From Alloteropsis semialata (Eukaryota; Streptophyta; Magnoliopsida; Poales; Poaceae), in the NCBI GenBank assembly GCA_004135705.1, contig CM014278.1, positions 37,493,940 to 37,557,939 of the forward strand: a DNA stretch of 64,000 nt, in the 5' to 3' direction. Under the pieces are notes generated by a model. The model searched no databases and was not told the origin of the DNA. It saw only the letters and a program-made list of their open reading frames with translations. How positions within the stretch are numbered: the first letter of the stretch is position 1; every line of letters starts with the position of its first letter. Shown one piece after another: positions 1 through 11,942 of this stretch. Both the position numbers and the translations under genes were made by a program.

Positions 1-180
1 GATTTAGCATTGGTACCGGACATTTTTTGGTTCGGTACCAATACCCACCATTAATACCGGACCACAAGGCTGGTGCCCTAGGAGGCCCAGGGAGGGCATG
101 GCTCCGCCCGGTACTAAAGGGAGCGTTTTAGTACCAGCCGTGGCCACCGTCCGGTACTAAAACTCCTTCCTCCAGCCCGC
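1..180. repeat. Subterminal repeats of a CACTA element (partial)
   Basis: Short inverted motifs built on GGTACTAAA / TTTAGTACC recur here, for example around 111-120, 128-136 and 153-161. The same region holds degenerate forms such as GGTACCGGAC. This arrangement is characteristic of the ends of grass CACTA (En/Spm) transposons, where the element's own DNA-binding protein docks. A decayed TNP2 transposase follows on the same side, which supports the assignment. The terminal CACTA motif itself is not in the window. Confidence 0.65.
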
Positions 181-749
181 AACATGAACAGCTCGAGCTT
201 GCTGTTAATGGTGGTCAGGTAGGGGAGGAGATTTTCCTCATTTTTCACTCATTTTGTGGAGATATTCATCATTGAAGGGCTCTAAGAGGTCAGAAACTCG
301 ATCTCTCTTTTTACCTTTCCGATTTCGCATTTAATGCTCTATGGAAGAAGGATTTAGAGGGGGAAGGTGATGGAGAAATTTTAGAGTTTTCAATTTGTAT
401 ATAGCTAGTTCATCTCTATATGGAGGACTAATTTTATGTTTGATGAAGGTTTCTATGGTGATTAACTTAAGCGTCACTTTGTATCGGTAGACAAATTTAT
501 TTTGAAAGAATATATATATGTTGTTGCATAATTCTAAATAGTTGCTATTTGTTATATTGGCCCTAATTAACAAACTGAATTTTCATTAGTGGACTTGATT
601 TTGTTATGTAGAAATTATATATTTATTGAAATTAGATTTTTTTAGATGAAGCTAGATTTGCTTGTCTTTTAATATTTTTATTACCCTATTTTTCAATATA
701 TTTATTAAAATAAGCTTGTGTTTCTTGTTGTTGTTTTTTGAATTAACAT

Positions 750-2120
750 GGATGGACCAACAATGGATGTACGGCGACAAATGCACGAAGGAATTCATTG
801 ATGGCCTGAATGGTTTTCTCGACGTTGCCGAGCGAACAAGTCTCCCAAAGGTTTCATGTGTTGTCACTGCAAAGTTTGCAAGAACGAGAAGGATCACCAT
901 GAAAGAAGGATTCTTCACGCCCACTTGTACATATTTGGTTTCATGCCGAACTATTTTGTTTGGACCAAGCATGGTGAAAGAGGAGTTCTAATGGATGATG
1001 ATGAAGAAGAGGAGGATGATAATAACAACATTCCATACTGGGGTCAAGCCGGGGCTTTTGCGGACACTACAATGGGCGATGCAGAAGAAGACCATATTAA
1101 TGAGAATGACTATTAATGAGAATGATGATCTTGGGCAGATGTTGCGGGATGTTGAGAAAGACTGTGAAAGTGAGAAGGAGAGGATTAAGTTTTGGCGCAT
1201 GTTAGAGGACTACAAGTTGTATGAGGGTTGCGAAGAGGGACTCAAAAAGCTACGAAGCACGTTGGATTTGCTCTAATGGAAGGCAACGAATGGTGTATCC
1301 GACAAGGGATTTGGGGAGTTGCTTAGTCTAGTGAAGAAGATGCTACCGCAGGATAACCAATTGCTCGCCACAACCGATGAAGCAAAATAGGGTTTTCCCT
1401 CTAGGACTGGATGCACAGAAGATACATGCATGCCCTAATGACTGCATTCTCTATCGCGGTAAAGAGTACGAGAAATTGGATGCATGTCCTGTGTGCAGCG
1501 CTCTTCGGTATAAGATCAAGCAAGATGACCTTGGCGATGTTGAGGGGGAGGCCCCAGGAAGAGAGTTCCCCGCAATGGTGATGTGGTACTTTCCTATAAT
1601 ACCATGGTTGAAGCGTCTATTTAGAAACAAGGCACATGCCAAACTGATGCAATGGCGCAAGGAAGATCGTAAGCAAGATGATGACATGCTGAGACACCCC
1701 GCTGATGGGTCACAATGGAGAGCAGTTAACATGAAATTTCCGGAGTTCGACAGGGATGCTTGGAACATAAGGTTTGGTCTAAGTACTAATGGAATAAATC
1801 CCTTTGGTGAGTTCAGTACCGGGCATAGCACTTGGCTAGTGACCCTATGTATCTTCAACCTTCCTCCCTGGCTTTGCATGAATCGGAAGTTCATTATGAT
1901 GCCAGCGTTAATCCAAGGCCCAAAGCAACCGGGCAATGACATCGATGTGTACCTAAGACCATTGGTTGAAAAACTTTTGTTGTTGTGGGGACCAGAAGGT
2001 GTACGTGTGTGGGATGAGGACAAACAGGAGGAATTTGACCTACAAGCATTACTGTTTGTAACTATTAATGATTGGCCAGCTCTTAGTAACTTATCACGAC
2101 AGTCAAACAAGGGATACATT
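750..2120 (+). pseudogene. TNP2-type CACTA transposase, truncated and frameshifted
   Basis: The sequence matches the N-terminal half of the complete TNP2 reading frame found further right in this window at 41412-44426. It begins MDQQWMYGDK (transposase-associated domain), changes frame near 850 inside the CHCKVCKN zinc-binding stretch, has a stop near 1114 and another at the TAA after LDLL near 1274, and a TAG at 1387. It then runs open through HACPNDCILYRG, a CPVC pair, LRHPADGSQW and the NDWPALSNLS block, and stops abruptly after SNKGY. Everything C-terminal to that, including the rest of the catalytic region, is missing. It cannot encode a functional transposase. Family membership is certain from the motif order; activity is excluded by the stops and the truncation. 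Confidence 0.93.
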
Positions 2121-2135
2121 AGCAAAAAAAATTAA

Positions 2136-4461
2136 TGGATTTAGTGTGCTGGTGATCAGGTAAATTTGAATTGAGAAGATATAAATTTCACACTTTGTTT
2201 CCCATGAAGGGCGTGATTGCCATAGAAAAACTGCCCCACTTCAAGTGTTGTTTGAGTTGAGGGCAAAGCCCCTTTTTAGAACTGATGGCAACACCTTTGT
2301 TTGACTAATTGAATGAATTTGAACATCGTGTGCTCTAATAGTGCACCAAAATACAACAGGGTCATACATCTCCAAATCCATACAATTTCTACCATCACAA
2401 TGAGTGCCAGTATTATAAGAAAATTCTGTTCGACCACAAAACTCACTACGTACCTTGCATTGATCTTAGCTTTTCTTAATTGCTCAAGCAACAAGGATGC
2501 CTAAAATGATGTTTAATTCCTCCTTTAGGTATGATACGTAGTATACCTCCTATGAATAATCCTACTAGCTTATGAAGGACCCTAGATCTTATGGCACTGA
2601 ACGGCCATAGCCAAGTAGGGGTGCAGCAGCAACCCCTTTTTGATTCAACAAACACCTGAAGTGTGCAAACATTGGAGAGACTTGCGTTCGTTGCAAACTT
2701 CTCAATGGGTGTCCACAGGCCACAACTACTCTTCAAGTTAATTAGGAATTTGGCGAGTCAAAGCAACTTAATGCACGAGTACCTTTTGTGCATTTTTTTG
2801 CTATATCTGACAATATCAAGTACCATGCTAAAGAAATAATTCAGTAGTTCTAAGTCCACATACCAGTGTCTTTCCTATGATTACATATAAATCAATGCAC
2901 AACAGGTCATTTAGATTGATCTATTTCAGTCTTTTACTTTTTCCATGATATTGTGGAGTCCAGACGACTGACAAAGTGACATGGGACTCTTTGCATAAAT
3001 ACCATTCACTTGTCAGCATCAGATTTGCAGTTGCTGAAAGAAAAGGCAAAATAGACAGCCTTGTATCAAATTAGCATACAAACTTTGTTTCTATTTAGTA
3101 AATGTAGATTGCTCAAGTGTGTGTACCGGCCATCCTCTCTGTGTGCACGCTTTATGGCCTGTGTTATGCAACGGAAGCTGTGAGTTTAGCACATGACATA
3201 ACAGGTAAACTGAAGCAGCTGCACACTTGCCAGCTTACAAACGGTATGCCTTGTGTCACACTACCATGGTAGGTTACTACTAATCCAACACTAATATCTA
3301 AAGTACTGATATCTACTTCACCATCCTTTCTATAGAATTATCTAACTTCTCTGTACTTCAGTGGTAGCAATATTCAGTTGACATTATGATCAATCAATCT
3401 GTTTGTTACATGCAAAAAAATCAATCTCTGTTTGTTTGCAATCTTCTTACCATTTCGAGGATGCCACTATTTTTTGAACTAGAGAATCATTAAAAATGCC
3501 ACGAACAGATACATTACACAGCTTGTTGCTGTTCAGAACAATAAAACTGTGAAGCCATGTTTCCTAGCCATTACCTGGCACCGGTGACTTCAGAGTAAAA
3601 TTTGATTTCTTGCAAAGACTGATCACAGTAAATCCATTGCTTCTTTATATTCAGAGTTGTTATATCACCATTGCTATAAAGTGAACAACATGCTAATAAC
3701 CAAAGTGATCTTGCAATTTGGATGTAGTTAGACAAACTTCCTAAGATTGTTAGTATCGAAAGTTTAAACTATACCATCTCATTGCAATCTAAAAATTAGT
3801 ACAAATTATAATTATGTTGCTATTGGAATACAAATTTAATTAGTTGGGCATTTTTTTGCACCCTGAGGAAACCATATTAACATCTCCAAATCCCAATTGC
3901 AAAATATCAATTCTGACAAGGTAGACACAGAATGCAACCTCAGTCATTGTATCATAAAAAATGACAGCTTCATCTCAACATTAAGTTGTAGATGAATTCT
4001 ACTATATCCTTGTAGAGCCATATATTGCTTCGAAAACAAGAGGGTGAGAATCCCATCAGAAACTGAGTTTTTGATGTGTTCCTCCATTACGTATTGGCAG
4101 TTTACAAAAATCTGAAGACCAGGCCGTGCTGGTGGAAGTAGCGGAGATCATTAACAACAGTGCAATGACATTCCATGCACAGGGAGAGGCGCGAGGCAAT
4201 GCAGCGACGGGCGCCATGATGCTGGAGTAGCGAAAAGTCAAAGTGAGAACAACTCCTTTTGAAGCCCTGTTGAAGTAATTACTGATAGCGAAAAGCTACA
4301 AAGGGAAGTATATCTACGTTGCTGGCGAGTATGAGAGGCTATTTGGTTGCTGTGGATGTTTGTTGTAACTCCGTTGTGGAGACAAAGCCTGGGAGTGTAA
4401 TTGTGCCCGGTTTGGCAGTTAGGGTCACAACCCTTTGCGCTGAAAACCCTGGCTGCTCGCT
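2136..4461. other. Intergenic, no gene recognised
   Basis: AT-rich DNA with only short, unconvincing open frames on both strands and no recognisable domain. The stretch near 4340-4460 (AGGCTATTTGGTTGC, TTTGGCAGTTAGG) has the flavour of decayed MITE sequence, but no terminal inverted repeats or target duplication could be fixed. Confidence 0.5.
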
Positions 4462-4658
4462 GTGTGTATGGTAGTTTGGTAGCTGATACTGTTTGGTAGG
4501 ACGTTTGTTGAACCTTTACTTTCACAAAGACTATAATTTCATTGCTTTTCTGAGTAACGATTTTTTTCTTTTTATGGCTGGTGAGCAAGAAAAGGATTTG
4601 ACTCTTGAAGATATCAGCTCATACGCCTGCTCCATACAAACCATTTTGGGTACTTTCT

Positions 4659-5349
4659 CTTTTTGCGGGTAAAGAGAGAGATATCTTATTAGTTACTCAA
4701 AAAAGTTTACAATCCTGAGCAACTAAAGGCTCGATGCATGCCGGGAAACGGTCAGTCCATACCGCACTATGGTGTAATCTCCTAGCAAGAGTTGTGCTAA
4801 TTCATGGGCTATAATGTTCTGCTCTCTATTTACATGTTTAAAGATCACTTATGGGAGTCTCTCAGCTGATTTTTTTGCTTTCCTGATGACCAAAATTGAT
4901 GGGAATCTGTGGGCTTCTATGTTTGATAGATACTCGAGCGTCGTATAGCAGTCCGACTCAAGAATAGCTGGTCGTGGGGTCCATTCTGCTGCTAGAGTGA
5001 TACCCTCCTTGCATGCTATCAGCTCCACCTCCTGTGCATTAGCTGTGTTGGACACAACTCGCCATGCAGAGAGAAGAACAACACCTTTCTCATCTCTAAT
5101 CACTACTCCTATGCTTGCATCACCTTGATATGTGAAAGCACCATCAACATTGATTTTGATCCAGCCATCTCTTGGAGCAGGAAAAAGTCATAGTTGAAAC
5201 TTTCTCCTTGGGTTCTGGTGTCCTCGGCAGGGGTACAATCGGATTCTCCCCTTTGGTGTCTAGCAAGCCATGTTCTCGGACTCCGCATGGTGCTTCCAAG
5301 TAGTTTTCTAGGAAGGATACTGAACCTGCAATCGCTAGCTTCCTACTAA
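4659..5349 (-). mobile_element. 5'-truncated LINE fragment with an RNase H domain
   Basis: Read on the minus strand, the segment encodes an RNase H of the RVT_3 type found at the C-terminus of plant L1-type ORF2. WIKINVDGAF leads into GVVIRDEKGV, then VELIACKEGI and ILESDCYT, so the catalytic D, E and D positions are visible. A TAA at about 4846 separates LP from VIFKHVNREQN and the AHELA helix. The segment is bounded by a 16-bp direct repeat ATTTTGGGTACTTTCT at 4643-4658 and 5350-5365, the expected target duplication of target-primed reverse transcription. The 3' end on the minus strand finishes in an A-rich run. The upstream reverse transcriptase is absent, so this is a dead 5'-truncated copy. 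Confidence 0.8.
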
Positions 5350-6223
5350 ATTTTGGGTACTTTCTATGAGAATGGATAAATATAAGTGGATATGTTCCTC
5401 TTTCTCTTTTCTGGCCAAACTACCTAAAAAGAAGAAGAGAGAGAGCTTTAAAAGCGGTAAAGGCAAGCTTGGTATCCCGGTTCACTATAGGTTGATGTAT
5501 CCTATTGAAAGAAAAGTCAATCGCCTAGAAAAAAAGGCACTTCAACAAGTCAGGCCCCTTTTTATATAACTCCTATAAGTAATTTATAGCTTTTAACATT
5601 CAACATTACTTTTGCATCAAACAATAGAGAAATGTATACATTTCCAGGTACAAAGTTTGTCTTATTAAAAATAACATAACTTAGTAGTTACAATCGTTGC
5701 TTCTCTAGAAAAGAGCAAAACACAAAACTGCAAAGTTAGGTTGGATTATCAGACTACATTTTACTAATCTTTAATATCCTAATACGATTCAAACTGGATG
5801 ATCAGACTACCTTTTACTAATATGTTAGCCATTTTTTATTTCATTAACTGAGGTAAGATTTTGATCATTATATTGCATATAGATGCTAACGTATGGCAGC
5901 AGATGAGACTAGAGAACCCAAAGAATCACGCCTGGGATTGGGTGTGTACATATAAAGATCCTAGCTCAAAATATCCTCTTGGAAAATTCAAGTCATCACT
6001 TTCATGGCTTCGTGTGACAGCAGGCTAGCCAAGTCTAGCTGTGCCAAGAACTCATCATAGACACGGTGAAAGCATTCGATCGTCAAAGCTGAAGGGGGGC
6101 AAGAAGGGGCTGATCTACATAAGTCCAACTACGGTTACGAAAGATGTTGTCGACAAATCCTCATGGGAAGGTGGGCAGAACTCATGCTGGGCCGAGCGGA
6201 GGAGGGGACACACGGTGGTAGGG

Positions 6224-7561
6224 AGGGGTGCAGCGGGAGATAGATAGATAGATAGATAGATATAGAGCGGGGAAGATAGATAGACACAGAGATATGGGAT
6301 CATCCCATGGGAGGATTGAACTTTTTGGTTTGAAATGATTTGAGTTTGTAGTATCCAAATTTGAAACAGATTTTAAGTATGGAGAGGTTTGATAAGATCT
6401 GGGATTTTGAAAAAGAAATGAGGAAGGAATAATATGTAGGATTTAAATTTGATAAATTGTCCTTGTTACTTGCTGGTGTATTTTGGAAACATGGAATGAA
6501 ATTGTTTCTAATGGAGGCACTCTATCCCTTGGCAGGGTTATATTAGAGAAGGAATTTTTTTCACATCATTCATAGAACAAAACCTTATTTCAAATTGGAG
6601 TAAAAAAGTGGAGTTACATATAGGGTTACTTGAGGGATGAAAAACACACATTTTTCATATCATTTCTTTTTGTCTTCATTTTTAATTGGGGTTGTTTTAT
6701 TATTTTATAAATATAAAAATATCAATAGAGAACAATCTTCTTGAGATTTTTTATTTAAATTTAATATAATTGAAATTTAAATAGAGAGAATATTTGGATA
6801 GAGAAAAATCAAACATATGCAACACACAAGTGTACTTTGTGAAAGGTTTTATCTAGTAAGGATTTTGAATGTTGCTAGGTAAGAAACAAATCTTTCTTTC
6901 TTTGTGTTTCTTACCTAGCAACATTCAAAATCCTTACTAGATAAAACCTTTCACAAAGTACACTTGTGTGTTGCATATGTTTGATTTTTCTCTATCCAAA
7001 TATTCTCTCTATTTAAATTTCAATTATATTAAATTTAAATAAAAAATCTCAAGAAGATTGTTCTCTATTGATATTTTTATATTTATAAAATAATAAAACA
7101 ACCCCAATTAAAAATGAAGACAAAAAGAAATGATATGAAAAATGTGTGTTTTTCATCCCTCAAGTAACCCTATATGTAACTCCACTTTTTTACTCCAATT
7201 TGAAATAAGGTTTTGTTCTATGAATGATGTGAAAAAAATTCCTTCTCTAATATAACCCTGCCAAGGGATAGAGTGCCTCCATTAGAAACAATTTCATTCC
7301 ATGTTTCCAAAATACACCAGCAAGTAACAAGGACAATTTATCAAATTTAAATCCTACATATTATTCCTTCCTCATTTCTTTTTCAAAATCCCAGATCTTA
7401 TCAAACCTCTCCATACTTAAAATCTGTTTCAAATTTGGATACTACAAACTCAAATCATTTCAAACCAAAAAGTTCAATCCTCCCATGGGATGATCCCATA
7501 TCTCTGTGTCTATCTATCTTCCCCGCTCTATATCTATCTATCTATCTCCCGCTGCACCCCT
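6224..7561. repeat. Fold-back inverted repeat with an 18-bp centre
   Basis: Positions 6224-6887 and 6906-7561 are reverse complements of each other, apart from two GATA units missing in the right arm. The centre 6888-6905 (AAATCTTTCTTTCTTTGT) is itself the reverse complement of the bases that follow the end of the second direct copy at about 9989-10007. The right arm is therefore a strand-switched copy of the 9320-10007 region rather than of the local left arm alone. The structure ends at the single N at 7562. Confidence 0.92.
6236..6263. repeat. GATA microsatellite
   Basis: Six GATA units follow CAGCGGGA. The second direct copy (near 9338) also has six, while the reversed arm near 7530-7548 has four. 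This is the only clear length difference between the arms. Confidence 0.9.
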
Positions 7562-7562
7562 N
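7562..7562. other. Single ambiguous base at a structural junction
   Basis: One N sits exactly where the reversed arm ends and the second direct copy begins. It probably marks a contig join or an unresolved gap rather than a biological base. Confidence 0.85.
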
Positions 7563-9989
7563 GTGTGTATGGTAGTTTGGTAGCTGATACTGTTTGGTAG
7601 GACGTTTGTTGAACCTTTACTTTCACAAAGACTATAATTTCATTGCTTTTCTGAGTAACGATTTTTTTCTTTTTATGGCTGGTGAGCAAGAAAAGGATTT
7701 GACTCTTGAAGATATCAGCTCATACGCCTGCTCCATACAAACCATTTTGGGTACTTTCTCTTTTTGCGGGTAAAGAGAGAGATATCTTATTAGTTACTCA
7801 AAAAAGTTTACAATCCTGAGCAACTAAAGGCTCGATGCATGCCGGGAAACGGTCAGTCCATACCGCACTATGGTGTAATCTCCTAGCAAGAGTTCTGCTA
7901 ATTCATGGGCTATAATGTTCTGCCCTCTATTTACATGTTTAAAGATCACTTATGGGAGTCTCTCAGCTGATTTTTTTGCTTTCCTGATGACCAAAATTGA
8001 TGGGAATCTGTGGGCTTCTATGTTTGATAGATACTCGAGCGTCGTATAGCAGTCCGACTCAAGAATAGCTGGTCGTGGGGTCCATTCTGCTGCTAGAGTG
8101 ATACCCTCCTTGCATGCTATCAGCTCCACCTCCTGTGCATTAGCTGTGTTGGACACAACTCGCCATGCAGAGAGAAGAACAACACCTTTCTCATCTCTAA
8201 TCACTACTCCTATGCTTGCATCACCTTGATATGTGAAAGCACCATCAACATTGATTTTGATCCAGCCATCTCTTGGAGCAGGAAAAAGTCATAGTTGAAA
8301 CTTTCTCCTTGGGTTCTGGTGTCCTCGGCAGGGGTACAATCGGATTCTCCCCTTTGGTGTCTAGCAAGCCATGTTCTCGGACTCCGCATGGTGCTTCCAA
8401 GTAGTTTTCTAGGAAGGATACTGAACCTGCAATCGCTAGCTTCCTACTAAATTTTGGGTACTTTCTATGAGAATGGATAAATATAAGTGGATATGTTCCT
8501 CTTTCTCTTTTCTGGCCAAACTACCTAAAAAGAAGAAGAGAGAGAGCTTTAAAAGCGGTAAAGGCAAGCTTGGTATCCCGGTTCACTATAGGTTGATGTA
8601 TCCTATTGAAAGAAAAGTCAATCGCCTAGAAAAAAAGGCACTTCAACAAGTCAGGCCCCTTTTTATATAACTCCTATAAGTAATTTATAGCTTTTAACAT
8701 TCAACATTACTTTTGCATCAAACAATAGAGAAATGTATACATTTCCAGGTACAAAGTTTGTCTTATTAAAAATAACATAACTTAGTAGTTACAATCGTTG
8801 CTTCTCTAGAAAAGAGCAAAACACAAAACTGCAAAGTTAGGTTGGATTATCAGACTACATTTTACTAATCTTTAATATCCTAATACGATTCAAACTGGAT
8901 GATCAGACTACCTTTTACTAATATGTTAGCCATTTTTTATTTCATTAACTGAGGTAAGATTTTGATCATTATATTGCATATAGATGCTAACGTATGGCAG
9001 CAGATGAGACTAGAGAACCCAAAGAATCACGCCTGGGATTGGGTGTGTACATATAAAGATCCTAGCTCAAAATATCCTCTTGGAAAATTCAAGTCATCAC
9101 TTTCATGGCTTCGTGTGACAGCAGGCTAGCCAAGTCTAGCTGTGCCAAGAACTCATCATAGACACGGTGAAAGCATTCGATCGTCAAAGCTGAAGGGGGG
9201 CAAGAAGGGGCTGATCTACATAAGTCCAACTACGGTTACGAAAGATGTTGTCGACAAATCCTCATGGGAAGGTGGGCAGAACTCATGCTGGGCCGAGCGG
9301 AGGAGGGGACACACGGTGGTAGGGAGGGGTGCAGCGGGAGATAGATAGATAGATAGATAGATATAGAGCGGGGAAGATAGATAGACACAGAGATATGGGA
9401 TCATCCCATGGGAGGATTGAACTTTTTGGTTTGAAATGATTTGAGTTTGTAGTATCCAAATTTGAAACAGATTTTAAGTATGGAGAGGTTTGATAAGATC
9501 TGGGATTTTGAAAAAGAAATGAGGAAGGAATAATATGTAGGATTTAAATTTGATAAATTGTCCTTGTTACTTGCTGGTGTATTTTGGAAACATGGAATGA
9601 AATTGTTTCTAATGGAGGCACTCTATCCCTTGGCAGGGTTATATTAGAGAAGGAATTTTTTTCACATCATTCATAGAACAAAACCTTATTTCAAATTGGA
9701 GTAAAAAAGTGGAGTTACATATAGGGTTACTTGAGGGATGAAAAACACACATTTTTCATATCATTTCTTTTTGTCTTCATTTTTAATTGGGGTTGTTTTA
9801 TTATTTTATAAATATAAAAATATCAATAGAGAACAATCTTCTTGAGATTTTTTATTTAAATTTAATATAATTGAAATTTAAATAGAGAGAATATTTGGAT
9901 AGAGAAAAATCAAACATATGCAACACACAAGTGTACTTTGTGAAAGGTTTTATCTAGTAAGGATTTTGAATGTTGCTAGGTAAGAAACA
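7563..9989 (+). repeat. 2.4-kb direct repeat, copy 2
   Basis: Second copy of 4462-6888. Unlike copy 1 it continues at its right end into unique sequence (CACAAAGAAAGAAAGATTTG) and does not fold back. This makes it the more likely true genomic arrangement. Confidence 0.9.
7760..8450 (-). mobile_element. 5'-truncated LINE fragment with an RNase H domain (second copy)
   Basis: Identical in structure to the LINE fragment at 4659-5349, with the same 16-bp flanking repeat at 7744-7759 and 8451-8466. It was duplicated together with its surroundings and is not a separate insertion. Confidence 0.8.
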
Positions 9990-11942
9990 CAAAGAAAGAA
10001 AGATTTGAGTTTATGGAGAAAAATGCTTAAAATTTTAATTAATTTAAAATGTTTATTAAACTATATAGAAGAGTAGTGACTATAATGAGAAATAATTGCA
10101 ATATGGTTTAGGCGAATAGTTGATTTATCGATTTTTTTCAGGATATGATGACAAAACAATGGACGTGCATGTGCATTTTATGAGGATAGCTATAAAATGT
10201 TCTAGCTTTGTGACAAAAACATTCTATCTTCATTTAGGTCAAATGTGTTTTCTATGATTAGAACATAGTATCTTTGTGTACGCATAGACTCCTCACTATC
10301 GCCTATAGATTATTTCTTGACTAGATAACTGATACTCTTTTTTTGTGTTCACCTTTGTAGAATTTTTATTGTTCATTGGCACTCTCAGCGATCTTAAATA
10401 AAAAAGAGTAAAGTCTATTTTACCCCTGACCTTGTCACTCTATCTTAAAATGCTCCTCAACTAAAATATCAGACATTATACACCCCCATCTCTACCCCAC
10501 TGCAACAGTTTAATGTGCTTTGATGGTGGTTTTTAATTTTCAAGGATAGGTTTTTTAAAACCACCAAAAATATCCCTAGGCTAAAAAATTCCAAAGAAAA
10601 ACAAAAGACCAAACCAACATGAATGCAACACATCTAAATGCACTTTGAGAACTTACAACAATAAAAACAAAAGACCAAACTAGCATGAATGCAACCAACA
10701 TCAATGTGTGTTGCATTCATGCGGGTTGCATGTCGTGTTTTCATTATGCAAAGTTATCAAAATTCATTTAGACACATATTAGAATATTTTGGGATTTTTT
10801 AAAAAATTTAAGATATTTTCCCTATTCTCTAAGGGGTACATTCAATTTGGAAGCTTCTAAAGATATTCTCACAAGTTCCAATTATTTGATATAGGATTCA
10901 AACTGGATGATCAGACTACCCTTTACTAATCTTTAATACCCCAATAGGATTCAGTTGCAGGATTAGAATGGGATCTATACCTTGCTGCTGGTGTGGAGCT
11001 ACATGGCAATGTTGTAGAGGCCCATTACCTGTTATCATATGATATTGTTTATTGAGCTGCATATATATATATGATAAAACTAACACATGTCATAGGCATA
11101 ACTATGTATACCAACTAGCAATTGATCGATCACCAAAGGGTAACACACTTTGTATATTATAGAATACAGATTATGTGCGGATGATGATGCAATGGCAAAG
11201 AGTGCAAAAATATATATTATCCATTGTCAACAGAATAATCAAAGGAAAAGATTTTTAGTAATGATATACATGTTTTACTGTGAGATAGCGCACTCTAATG
11301 AGGGAGCGGCAACACCGCTCCTAGTTTTCTAGTCTGGACACTAGTGTTGAATCAAATGATTTACATTTGAAGTTAACTAACCATGGTACAATTTGTGAGA
11401 ACACAAATGGAAATATACTATGTGGAGCTTCTACAAATTGTTTGGGGGAGGGGGGGAGGCAGGAATAACCATGAAAGATATTTGTTTAGCCAATATTGAC
11501 ACATTGTTTGGGAGCGAGAATGCTGGAATACCTAACAAGATTGGCTAACTGAAAAGTTTGGAGGCCAACATGTAAATACAACATCGGTTGAGCACTATAA
11601 GCATCTACCAGTTGGGCAGTACAAATATAATAGGTGATTGGTGGTAGTTTCAGAGTATAACACAAACTGGTTGCATCAATTTGCTAAATCCATTCTACTA
11701 CATGGTGCTCAAGATGCTTGTCCAGTTTGCAACGATAAAAGTAGCATGATCATCAAAGAAACTGAAATAGATAGTGGTTCATATTTCTTACTTTGCCAAG
11801 CATTTATTATCTACATTAGTATTTGGTAGCTTTTCATCATAACTGTGTTTTTTTCAAAAGGACGCCCACATTGTTATTGTTCCCGTGATTTTATACGAAA
11901 AGTTAAAGAAGAGTTTAGAGAGACACATCGTACCTTTCGCCC
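9990..11942. other. Intergenic, AT-rich, no gene recognised
   Basis: No supported coding sequence. A block GATTCAAACTGGATGATCAG with its neighbourhood, near 10897-10940, repeats a motif also present near 5788-5820 and 8890-8922, so some sequence is shared with the 2.4-kb repeat. A stretch starting near 10408 (GTAAAGTCTATTTTACCCC) resembles the end of a common grass MITE, but the opposite end was not found. An (AT)n run lies near 11058. Confidence 0.5.

Larger units (their letters stand above)
4462..6888 (+). repeat. 2.4-kb direct repeat, copy 1
   Basis: This segment recurs almost base for base at 7563-9989 (constant offset 3101). I noticed only two single-base differences, near 4787 (G in TTGTGC against C) and near 4864 of the flanking text (CTGCTCTC against CTGCCCTC, about 4821). 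It contains a truncated LINE, short unsupported open frames (for example 5366-5569 and 6041-6247) and a GATA microsatellite. A TATA-like CATATAAAG near 5949-5957 lies about 50 bp before an ATG at 6004 that opens only an 18-codon frame. No host gene is evident. Confidence 0.9.

Noticed and set aside
5366..5569. 67-codon frame MRMDKYKWICSSF in the 2.4-kb repeat (also 8467-8670)
   Set aside because: Lys-rich chance frame with no domain; its duplication is explained by duplication of the whole segment.
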